Assembly (NCBI GenBank): GCA_900323505.1
Contig: OOIN01000028.1
Location: 372,001-436,000, forward strand
Direction of reading: 5' to 3'
DNA length: 64,000 nt
DNA from: Ustilago trichophora
Taxonomy: Eukaryota > Basidiomycota > Ustilaginomycetes > Ustilaginales > Ustilaginaceae
The notes under the pieces are model-generated. The model saw only the letters and a program-made list of their open reading frames with translations. It did not search any database and was not told where the DNA came from. Below are positions 31,977 to 40,802 of the stretch, one piece after another (positions within the stretch are counted from its first letter, which is position 1; every line of letters begins with the position of its first letter). The translations under genes and the position numbers were made by a program.

Positions 31977-32630
31977 GATGAGACTGTGATGCGAATCGGG
32001 CTATGTTGAGTATAGTGATGTGGTGTGGTTCTCTGCTGTTGTCGTTATCTCCACGTGTATCTGCGTTGGCGTTATGTCGGATGATAAGTGTGAGCTATGG
32101 TCCGAGGTAGATTAGAGCTGCGAATGTGGAAGGAGATGGATGCGATAAAATGGAAATATACTTACTATCTGGGCGTAGTTAGTGCTGCTGTGTGCTCTTA
32201 GGGGTCGCAGCAGTAAAGTCAACGCACGCGCCAAGACGAAAATGGCTCGCTCTACTGTACTGTACTGTACTGTACAGTAACAACTTAGGACTTAGCGTGC
32301 GCTTGTGTCTGGCTGCAGCGATCGGAGCCGAAAAGTGGAGGAAGAATGTCGCGTTCTGCTGCCTGAAAAAAGAAACACACAAACAACACTCTACAGTACA
32401 CAGACTGCTCATCATCCCGCACAATCTCTTTGACATCTCTGTTCCTTCACCATCACCATTCGTCTTCCTCCAATTTTAGACACAACTCTGTCTAGGCACT
32501 CTTTCACCGAGTCGGAAGCTGGTCACATATACCCTACGCTGCGTTCGCCTCGTCATCTTGAATCTGCCACACGCGATCCGCGACCAACTCTGCTGCTGTG
32601 TACAAGCCTTCTACTCTCCGTCTCGCCGCC
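31977..32630. promoter_or_regulatory. Divergent promoter V-ATPase E / Ran-binding protein
   Basis: 654 bp with a 27-bp TACTG-repeat palindrome-type element at 32253-32279, about equidistant (277 and 352 bp) from the two start codons. No gene is seen. Confidence 0.6.
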
Positions 32631-34264
32631 ATGTCAGACACCAAAGCAGACACTACCCAGCCACAAAAGGTAGACGCTGAGCAGCCCCGCGAACCTCAGC
32701 CACCCTCGTCTCCGCATCACCCATCTTCCTCGCCACAGCCTTCCTCCCCCGCATCCACCTCAACAGCGGTCGTTTTCAAAACTCCTTCCCAACCTACAGA
32801 GGACTCCACCTCCCGTCGCAAGAGAGAGCGTGAGGGTAGCCTTGAACCCTCCCAGCTCACTCCTTCTCGCGCTGCCGAAGCGATCCCAGCTAAGAAGAAT
32901 CGTGTCGAAGACTCGTTGCAAGAGGAGGACGACGACGATGCAGACAATCACGCAGCCGAGACCGAAAAGGTCGGTCAGATTCGCAAAAAAGTCGACGAGT
33001 TGAGCACAAGGGAACTTCAGTCCTCGCAATCCACCTCGGTAGGTGCATCTGATGCGTCTGCTGCCTCTCAGATCAACGAGACCGCTGCATCAGAGACCAT
33101 CCCTGAAACAGCAGCGGCATCCGAGACTGACAAGGTCTCAACTGCGGCTGACCAGACGACTGCCGAAACTCCAGCAGTAAAACCTGCCCAAGATGCTCCT
33201 GCTCGCACCCAGCCTACATTCTCCTCGTTCAGCTCCAAGTCATCTCCCTTCAGTTCTGTCCCCTCTTCCTCTGGATCCTCCACTGGCGCCAGCAAGGGAG
33301 GCTTCTCAGCCTTTGCAGCCAAGAGCTCGTCGCCTTTGGTCGGATCAGGTATCAAGCCCAGCAGCCTTGGCTCCAGCATTGGTGGCCATCATGCCGAGAA
33401 TGGTTCCGCTTCTCCCGTCGGCGCTGCTTCGAGCTCGGCCTCTGTGCCTTCCAAGCCAATCGTCAAGGGCTCGTCATTCGGTTTCGGTGCCTTTGCCGGC
33501 GCTAGCCCGCTGGCCAAGCCAAAAGCAGACTCTCCCGCTGCTGCCGAAAAAGAATCCGACAAGCCAGATACCACCAATGACAAGGCTACTTTTGAACAAA
33601 AACTTCTCAGTGAGGACAAGGCCGACTCTGCTGCCTCCGAAACCAAGACCAAACCTCTGCTCGAGGCATCCGAGGCCGAAAGTAAGTCGTCCGCTTTCCC
33701 AACCAAATTTTTTTCTTTTTGCGTTCCTCCGTACTCTTGACTGACCTTATGACACCTTTTGCACAACAGCTAAAACCGGCGAAGAAGACGAAGAAAGCAT
33801 CCACAGCATCCGCGCAAAACTCTACACAATGGCCGAAGATCAGTCCTGGAAAGAACGAGGCACTGGCACCCTTCGTGTCAATGTCCCCAAAAAATCTTCC
33901 GACAAGCGTCCCGCTCGTCTCGTCATGAGAGCCGATGGAGTGTTGAGAGTCATCCTCAACGTATCCCTCTTCAAGGGGATGAAGTGTGAGCTTCAGGAGA
34001 AATTCGTGCGCATCGTCGCCTTTGAAGACGCTAAACCCGTCCACTATGCTATCAAGGTACGTGGTCCATCCGCTCAACCCCAACACCAGACTGAAGCACG
34101 GTAGTATGGAAAACATCAGAACTGACCTTTTTTTTTTTTTTTTTTATTATTATTTCGACCTTGCTGTGGGTGGGTATCAGCTGAGCAACCCAAACAATGC
34201 AGCTGCACTTATGGACGTCCTCGACGATTTTGTTCTCTCTGCGGACGGTTCTTCACAAGCATGA
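32631..34264 (+). CDS. Ran-binding protein, Yrb2/RanBP3 type, three exons
   Basis: Exons 32631-33681, 33770-34056 and 34181-34264, introns 88 and 124 bp, give 473 residues. The first 350 residues are disordered (Pro/Ser/Thr/Glu) with a bipartite basic signal RRKRERE...KKNR and a few FG-like motifs (SSFGFGAF). A C-terminal Ran-binding domain follows: ESIHSIRAKLYTM, WKERGTGTLRVN, RPARLVMRADGVLRVILNV, LFKGMKCELQ and VRIVAFEDAKPVHYAIK. Yrb2/RanBP3 binds RanGTP weakly and assists Crm1 export from inside the nucleus. Nup2/Nup50 share the domain but carry more FG repeats. The phase-1 first junction and phase-0 second junction both restore domain sequence. Intron 2 carries an 18-nt T run (34128-34145) in place of a normal pyrimidine tract. 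Confidence 0.87.
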
Positions 34265-34530
34265 GCATATTTTTTGTACCCCCAAAAGCTTGTCATCTGC
34301 AACATCCAATGGCAATCATATATTCTGCCTTGCGCCATGTCATTTGTCTCTTCTTCATATCCCACGACCGCGAATCTCTGCATGTGTGCCAATCAACCAC
34401 AAACCCGAACAAAGTCAGCTCAGAGCATCATCAAGCGATACGCATCAAGCGTAAATCGAGTTGCGTCGCAAACAAGATTCCCAAAAAAAAAAACAATCTT
34501 ATACAAAGTGATGAAATTGATGGTTAAGGT

Positions 34531-34533
<3 letters not shown>

Positions 34534-34563
<30 letters not shown>
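34534..34563. repeat. 30-nt T run abutting the debranching-enzyme stop codon
   Basis: On the coding (minus) strand the TAG stop is followed immediately by 30 A residues in genomic DNA. Confidence 0.9.
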
Positions 34564-37500
34564 CTACTTTGCCATCTCCTCGAGTGCATCGAGCAGCGTA
34601 GCTGCACTCCAAGCCTGGGTAGCGCAAGAGTCGGGACAATGGGCACCATTGGCATTGGTCAACTCTGGCAGACCCGCCCAAGGTGAAGTCCGAATATGTT
34701 TTCGATGTTCGAGCAACATAGAGTTGATACGATGGTTCAAGATGGATCGTTCGATGCCGGATTGAGCGCCAAAGATGGCTACAGCGCGCAGGTAGTATCC
34801 GCGCAACCAGACCCATTCGGGTCCGTTGTGGTAGTTCCAACCACACGAGGTGGATGCGTCATCTGTCTCGCGCTGATCGTAGTTGGGCCGATAGTTCCAA
34901 TCGGAAGGATCTAGCGTCTTCATCCCCAGAGGTCCGACAAGGATCTCACGCGCCTTGTTCAAAGCGTTACGGGCATGCTCGGGCTTAAACAGCTCCGGTG
35001 CAACGCACATGGCGATAGGGAAGTTGGATCGGAACTGGTAATCAGCCCACTCACGTCCCTTTGACGAACCGTAGACATCCTTGTAGATTCCGCGTTGGTT
35101 GACCAGCTTGGCATCCAGATCGTACGATCCATCCTCGCTGGCATCCAGAGGAATGTAGTAGGCACGTTCGAACGATCTCTGCAACAGATCGGCCCACTGC
35201 TCGTAAGTGACGAGCGTCTTTTTGCCCTTGATCGTGGCTTCCACCCCCTTGCCCTCCTTCCAGACCCCCTTCTTCTCAAGACCCACAATCCAGGTCAACG
35301 TACTCTTTAGCAACGCGGTGATCTCGATCGCAGCGCCGTTTCGCGGCGAACCAGGCACACCTTTGTTGCCAGCTTTGGCCGAAGAACCATTCTTGTCCTG
35401 CCACGTTCCGCAGTTGTGCTCGTTTCCACCAAAGATGATTCCAGTCTCCCAGTCGACGTCGACATCAATGTTGAAGCCCTCGGGGTGCATATCCTGGTCG
35501 ATGGCCGGGCCAGCGTTGTACTCGCGGAAGTGGATACCGGATGCATGGCGCTGAAGGATCTCCTGAATGAGCTCGGCAACGGTACTCTTGTGGGCAAAAG
35601 CCTTGGCGTCATCCCAGGGAACCCATTCATCGTCGAGCGGGAAGCGGCGAGCCACCTTCTCGCTCAGAATCGCCTCCCCCTGTGGCACCATCTTGGTGTA
35701 GTCCTGCACGTTCTGCGCAAAGAACCACGGTCCATCTCGACAGTTGTATCGCGGCGTCTTGCCAGAGTCGAGCAAGTTGGGAATCATGCCGTGCTTGAGC
35801 GTCGAGCCAAACGCCAGGATGTGCTCGCGTGCATGGTCATACATTCCAGTGACGAGGTAGAGGCCGCGCAGCGAGATGAAAACATCTCGACCCCACAGTC
35901 TAGCCCAACCAGCCGCAAAGAACGGAAGACCAGCAGCCATCGAGGCGACCTGCTTATCGGGCCAGAGCGAGGCTGACTTGACCAAGCCGTTCATCTGCAC
36001 CGAGCAGAGAGCAAGCGCCTTGATAAAGTCGTGACCATCCTTGATGATCGGCGACATGCGAGAAAGGGCCTTGCGAACGGCAGCATCGTAGGCTGCCTTG
36101 ATGACCAGGGCAAAGTACTTGGGTCGCATGAAGTTGGGTGCTGTGTTCTTGATCAGATCGAAGCGTTCAGAAAGCCATTGGGCGGGCGCAGCCAGTCGCG
36201 GCAGGACGTTGGTCTGCTTGACAAGCCTCTGGTGCACATAGTCGAGAGCCCATGTACCGTCCCGCAGATGGCCACACAGAGGATGACCGAGGTCGTTAGA
36301 CTGGATGATGGGACGGAGAACCGACATCCAGCCTTCCAGACCGCAGTAGACGAGCGGCTGACAGTCCGGGATGGTGTAGACACCGTCATTACCCTCAGTG
36401 ACGTCTTTCTCCTCACCATCGGCACGGTAGAGAACGGCATTGAGGTCGACAAGATCGAGGTCCTTCATCGCGTCGTCTGCACCCGACAGACACTGCGAGT
36501 CAATGTCGCGATCGATGTTGTCCATCTCGGTGGCAAAGAGCATCACACTTCCAGGTGGGAAGAAGTCGGGCACCACAATCTCCGAGTAGCGCAGGCGACC
36601 ACCTTCCTCGGTGGTACGGACCTCGGGCTCAGCAAGCTCGACGAGCTTGGAAGGCAATCCGTCGAGATACTTGGAGTCCTTGGGGGCATCTGTGCTGGTG
36701 ACCTCGAGCGACCTGCCGAGAATGTATGTCACCTTGGTACGGTCAAGCTTGAAAGGACCAGCCTGGCCGCGGTCCTTGGAGCCCTTGTTGAAGGCCGTGT
36801 GCGCGAGACACACAAAGCCGCGGTGCGTCTGCGGATGGACGCGGTGCATGAGAAGATAGTCGTTCTCCTGGTGGACGTGTCCCTCTGAGTAGCCATTGCG
36901 CACCATCTCGACGTGCAGATGGTTGACCACGCGCTTGATGGCACCGATACCACTTTCCTCCGGGTTGCGAATGGGGCGATACAATCGACTCTCTTGGACG
37001 ACGTCGAGTGTCTTGGGGTAGAGATCGTCGAAGCCCTTGGTGCTACCGATGGCGGACCAGGAAAAGGCAACGAGAGCTCCCATGGTGATGGCATCCTCGG
37101 TGGTGCGCTTCATGGTGGGAGTTTCATTGTCGTGAGTGACGTCCATGAAGAGTGCGTGAGGGCTGGAGCCGCTAAGCTGCTCGACAAGGCAGTCGGCATC
37201 TTTGAGGTTAGCCTCAGGGAAAGTGATCTTGGCAGCGGTTGTGAGGCAAGCACCGTCCATGGAGCCGATGGGCTTGTTGACACCGAAGCGGTAGAGCAAT
37301 CGACTCTCTTCCTTGGGATCGTGGCCATTCTCCATCTCACGAATAAGAGAGTTGATACCGAGACGGCTGACAAAGTGAACGTCCATCTCTGCGCTGCCAG
37401 TGAATAGCTCGGCGCAGACATAAAGGTTGCGGTTCACCTGTCTGGCAATGTCGAGGAAGTGCTCTCCGACGTGAATGGGCGTAGAGTGGCAGTTGTCGAT

Positions 37501-39279
37501 TCGGAAAGCATCAAAGTTCGAGGCAAGCAGCTTGGTGTATTCCTCCATATGTTTCCAGAGGTACGGTGAGTCTTGAGGGCCAGAGCCATACCTCAGCTTG
37601 ACACAGTCTCCCCAGACGATGAGCTCTCGCCTGAGATATACACGCGACTTGCTGGAAGCAAAGTCTTCGAGCGGGTTGGCCGCCCAGATCCAGCCGTTGT
37701 TGGCTAAGGACAGTTCCTTGGGATCGCGACCAGCCGCACTGGGGTGTTTGGGATCGAGTCGGGTGAAGTAAGGCTCAAAGAAGGGGCTCTCCTTCGAGAT
37801 CTTACCGAGCTGCGGACCGTTAGAGTCGAGACGGGTGAACTTGAGACGGCCTTCGAGGTTGCCGAGGATTGCCTTGACATCCTCGTCATAAGTCGCGTAG
37901 AAGGACGCATTGATTTCATCTGCGACCTTGGCGAAAAAGTCGACGGATGGCTCCATGTCGCTGAAACCGTATTCGGACTTGACGATCTGAACGGCCTTGC
38001 TGGCATCGATGGTGGTTGCAAATCGGCCAGCCAGCTTCATGTCATTCTGTACGGCGGACGAGCGAATCTTGGAGGCGGCATCTTTGAGGACGGCGTCAGT
38101 GACCTGACCAGCTGCTTTGGAGCTGGACTCAGCCTTGCTTGACGAGAAAGCAGAGCGGAAGCTCTCTTTGGCAGCCTTTACATCGATGACGTAGTACTGC
38201 CATAGGTTGAGCGGGCCGATAGCGTGCTGCTTGACTGCATCGATGAGCTTAGCTACATCGGCGTCGGACTTGAGCTCGTCTGGGATTCCGTACTCGTGCA
38301 ATTTAGCGTTGAGCTCGAAGAGAGCCTTCTCAAGTTCGTCAGCGGGCTGGAGATGCGGAGAGTTGGCAGGACTGTAGGCGGCATCGGGGTGGTCGTTGAG
38401 CCATTCGCTGTTGTGGGCGGTGTGGTTCCAGACGACATCGCTCATGCTGAGCAGACCGTGCTTGGACTTCATGTCTTGGAGGACCGTGTTGAGCTGCTTG
38501 ACACGCTCTGCCTTGTGCTTGGGACCTTGTGTCTGCTTGGGGAAGAGATCGTGGGAAAAGTCGTGCTGGTCGCCAATCGAGTAAGGGCTGTTACTGGCAC
38601 CACGCACATTGAGTGGAGGGAAGTGGATCATGTTGTAACCAGCGTCACGAGCCGAGTCGAGGTGAACGCCCCATTCCGACAACGGACCGGCCCATTTTGA
38701 GATGAGAGTCTGAAGAACAATGGCGTCGAGTGCGAGAAAGTCGTTGTTTGTTGTGACGGCTCCTCCGCCCTCCTTGGACGAGAGGGGCTTGCCGGCCTCG
38801 CTGAGGATGGGTTTACGGACGGCCACCTGGAGGATGGGATCGACGTTGAAGTAGCCGCTCTTTCCCTTCTTGCGCGTGGGTGCCTGCTGCTTGCGCTCGA
38901 AGAGGTCACCGGTATCTTGGTCGTTGTCATCTGTGGTGTATTCAACGTAGAATTCGAACACGCCGGCCGACTTGATGAGAAGGTCGACTTGGTTGGCAGA
39001 GGATGCGGAGGAGGAGAAGGGCGTTTTTTCGAAGGAAGCACGCTGGAACGAGTCTCGCTTGTTGGAATAGTTTGTCCAAAGGTGGGCATCCTTGGAAGCG
39101 TTGGAGCCTGCTTCGATCGAGAATCGTAGCACGTAGGGCTGGACGGGAGCAGGCAGCCTGATGTAGGATCTCTGCTCGTTTGGGCTGCCATCCTGTTCAA
39201 GCACAAGCTCGAACACCTTGACGGGCTCGACACGACCTCGATGGCCGTGTCCGTTTGTTGTGACCTTTGCAGGCGACAT
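34564..39279 (-). CDS. GDB1: Glycogen debranching enzyme (Gdb1/AGL)
   Basis: 1,571 residues, intronless, close to the 1,536 of yeast Gdb1. The N-terminal 4-alpha-glucanotransferase half (GH13-like) has YNMIHFPPLNVRGASNSPYS, SDVVWNHTAHNSEWL, the nucleophile region FDAFRIDNCHSTP near residue 593, and the acid/base region YVCAELFTGS near 624. DVTHDNETPTMKR follows. The C-terminal amylo-1,6-glucosidase half (GH133) has FFAAGWARLWGRDVFISLRG near 1130, GMIPNLLDSGKTPRYNCRDGP and WEWVWLRGYYLRA-like sequence near the end. The two activities move a maltotriosyl block and then hydrolyse the remaining alpha-1,6 glucose. All motifs are intact. The divergent neighbour is bL33m, across a 985-bp promoter. 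Confidence 0.97.
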   Translation of the reverse strand: MSPAKVTTNGHGHRGRVEPVKVFELVLEQDGSPNEQRSYIRLPAPVQPYVLRFSIEAGSNASKDAHLWTNYSNKRDSFQRASFEKTPFSSSASSANQVDLLIKSAGVFEFYVEYTTDDNDQDTGDLFERKQQAPTRKKGKSGYFNVDPILQVAVRKPILSEAGKPLSSKEGGGAVTTNNDFLALDAIVLQTLISKWAGPLSEWGVHLDSARDAGYNMIHFPPLNVRGASNSPYSIGDQHDFSHDLFPKQTQGPKHKAERVKQLNTVLQDMKSKHGLLSMSDVVWNHTAHNSEWLNDHPDAAYSPANSPHLQPADELEKALFELNAKLHEYGIPDELKSDADVAKLIDAVKQHAIGPLNLWQYYVIDVKAAKESFRSAFSSSKAESSSKAAGQVTDAVLKDAASKIRSSAVQNDMKLAGRFATTIDASKAVQIVKSEYGFSDMEPSVDFFAKVADEINASFYATYDEDVKAILGNLEGRLKFTRLDSNGPQLGKISKESPFFEPYFTRLDPKHPSAAGRDPKELSLANNGWIWAANPLEDFASSKSRVYLRRELIVWGDCVKLRYGSGPQDSPYLWKHMEEYTKLLASNFDAFRIDNCHSTPIHVGEHFLDIARQVNRNLYVCAELFTGSAEMDVHFVSRLGINSLIREMENGHDPKEESRLLYRFGVNKPIGSMDGACLTTAAKITFPEANLKDADCLVEQLSGSSPHALFMDVTHDNETPTMKRTTEDAITMGALVAFSWSAIGSTKGFDDLYPKTLDVVQESRLYRPIRNPEESGIGAIKRVVNHLHVEMVRNGYSEGHVHQENDYLLMHRVHPQTHRGFVCLAHTAFNKGSKDRGQAGPFKLDRTKVTYILGRSLEVTSTDAPKDSKYLDGLPSKLVELAEPEVRTTEEGGRLRYSEIVVPDFFPPGSVMLFATEMDNIDRDIDSQCLSGADDAMKDLDLVDLNAVLYRADGEEKDVTEGNDGVYTIPDCQPLVYCGLEGWMSVLRPIIQSNDLGHPLCGHLRDGTWALDYVHQRLVKQTNVLPRLAAPAQWLSERFDLIKNTAPNFMRPKYFALVIKAAYDAAVRKALSRMSPIIKDGHDFIKALALCSVQMNGLVKSASLWPDKQVASMAAGLPFFAAGWARLWGRDVFISLRGLYLVTGMYDHAREHILAFGSTLKHGMIPNLLDSGKTPRYNCRDGPWFFAQNVQDYTKMVPQGEAILSEKVARRFPLDDEWVPWDDAKAFAHKSTVAELIQEILQRHASGIHFREYNAGPAIDQDMHPEGFNIDVDVDWETGIIFGGNEHNCGTWQDKNGSSAKAGNKGVPGSPRNGAAIEITALLKSTLTWIVGLEKKGVWKEGKGVEATIKGKKTLVTYEQWADLLQRSFERAYYIPLDASEDGSYDLDAKLVNQRGIYKDVYGSSKGREWADYQFRSNFPIAMCVAPELFKPEHARNALNKAREILVGPLGMKTLDPSDWNYRPNYDQRETDDASTSCGWNYHNGPEWVWLRGYYLRAVAIFGAQSGIERSILNHRINSMLLEHRKHIRTSPWAGLPELTNANGAHCPDSCATQAWSAATLLDALEEMAK

Positions 39280-39493
39280 GGTCGAGCGTGAGCAACAAGA
39301 TGCTGAACTCGGAAAGCGTAAAATGAAGGCGGACGTCAGAGCTCAGCGGGATAGCGATGGAGGACGAGAGGAGAAGATCAAGTAGGTAGCGAACAGTGGG
39401 AAGATGATGAGATGGAAAAGGAGAGAAGCAACGTCGATGACAAGGTTGATGGTCAGAGGCAACCAGGACTTTAAAGAAGAGGAGAGAGGGTTG

Positions 39494-39558
<65 letters not shown>

Positions 39559-40264
39559 TGTTGGACAGGGTTGTGCGAAGGGTTGTTGGATGCAGATGAG
39601 CGCATCTCGCTTCTGGCAAGAGTGACACTCGCAAGTCTCTGTGATCTTCGCGACGATCCGAAATCGATAGCAAAACTGCGCGTGGGCCTCCACACAATTG
39701 TACATTCGAACACATCCAGAATCATCAGTTAGTCACCATTTCACCGCGCTTACCTTTCTTCGCAAGTCGTACTGTACTGTACTGTACAGTACACACATGT
39801 CGTGGTACAATAACACAGTTTCCAGCAGGGTTACTCTGGAATGTGCGGGGCGGGGCTTGGATTTGCATCTCGGATGTAATATGGGGGCTTGTGATTCTTG
39901 TGTTCCTCTCTTGACAAGCCTGCCGTTTGATTGGATCGCTGAGGCAGGACTGGCGTCAAAGCTGCAGCTCAGCTGTTCTCCTGTCTCTGCTCGACACTTG
40001 GGTCGATTTTCGGAATTCAAAATCTGGACACATACAGTACAGTACTGTAGCTGTATGCGCCTTCCGTCATCACACATGGCCGTCTTACTCCAAGCTGTAC
40101 AGACTCAATTCGATCGGTGATCTGATCGGTGATCCCAATATTCGGAATTCGGAACGTAGATTCGAGGTCTGCAGGCAAAAGTCGGCTTGGCACGAATTTA
40201 GCTTCCTTCTCATCGTTCCTACCATCGTCCACCCACACCCATCCTCTTCACATCACCAGATACA
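39280..40264. promoter_or_regulatory. Divergent promoter debranching enzyme / bL33m
   Basis: 0.99 kb holding an 11-copy GGAGCA repeat (39493-39558) and two TACTGTAC-family elements (39770-39791 and 40033-40049). A direct repeat of GATCGGTGATC lies at about 40113-40134. No gene is seen. Confidence 0.6.
39493..39558. repeat. GGAGCA hexanucleotide repeat, 11 copies
   Basis: Perfect 6-bp repeat about 215 bp upstream of the debranching-enzyme ATG. Translations of it (Gly-Ala or Pro-Ala runs) are artefacts. Confidence 0.9.
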
Positions 40265-40649
40265 ATGGCGGCCAAGTCCAAAGCTCGGTAAGAACGCATT
40301 CGATACTCTCTGCCACTTCGAGATGCAAATATACACACAGGAAAGTCCAAGTTCTGACCAGACATTGTGGCCATTTTTCTTGTTTTCTTCCCACAGTGTC
40401 GTGATCGCCCGCCTGGTCTCGACAGCGGGCACCGGTTTCATGTACACCACACGTCGAACAAGAGTAGCCGAAAGGCTCAGTATGATGAAGTACGACCCCA
40501 AAGGTAAGTCAGTCGACGTGCAGCACCATCACCACTCACCACGTATCCACCCTCTGACTCGAGACCAGATTCCACCGTCGTTCCTTCACCCCTTCTTCTT
40601 CACAGTACGAAAGCACGTCCTCTTCAAAGAGACAAAAGGATCCAAATAA
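40265..40649 (+). CDS. Mitochondrial ribosomal protein bL33m, three exons, 57 residues
   Basis: Exons 40265-40287, 40397-40503 and 40606-40649; introns 109 and 102 bp with GTAAG donors and CCACAG/TCACAG acceptors; phases 2 and 1. The protein starts MAAKSKARVVIARLVSTAG, continues TGFMYTTRRTRVAERLSMMK, and ends YDPKVRKHVLFKETKGSK. This is the full bL33 family pattern: basic start, STAGTGFxYTT, K(L/M)xxxKYDP and V(K/R)xHVLFxExK. Yeast Mrpl39 is of similar size. bL33 binds near the E site of the large subunit. The exon fragments are too short to stand out as reading frames, but the splice junctions reconstruct the whole family sequence without gaps. Confidence 0.93.
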
Positions 40650-40802
40650 TACCACCAGCATTGTACTTTTCACACTCGTTTCGCAATTCAGCACACATCC
40701 ATACCTGAAAAAAGGGCTCTCATCACGGCTTGCACACGATATCTGCACACCTAGACGCTCAATTACATTGCTATGCTATCTCTGCCAATCTGGTACAAGT
40801 TG

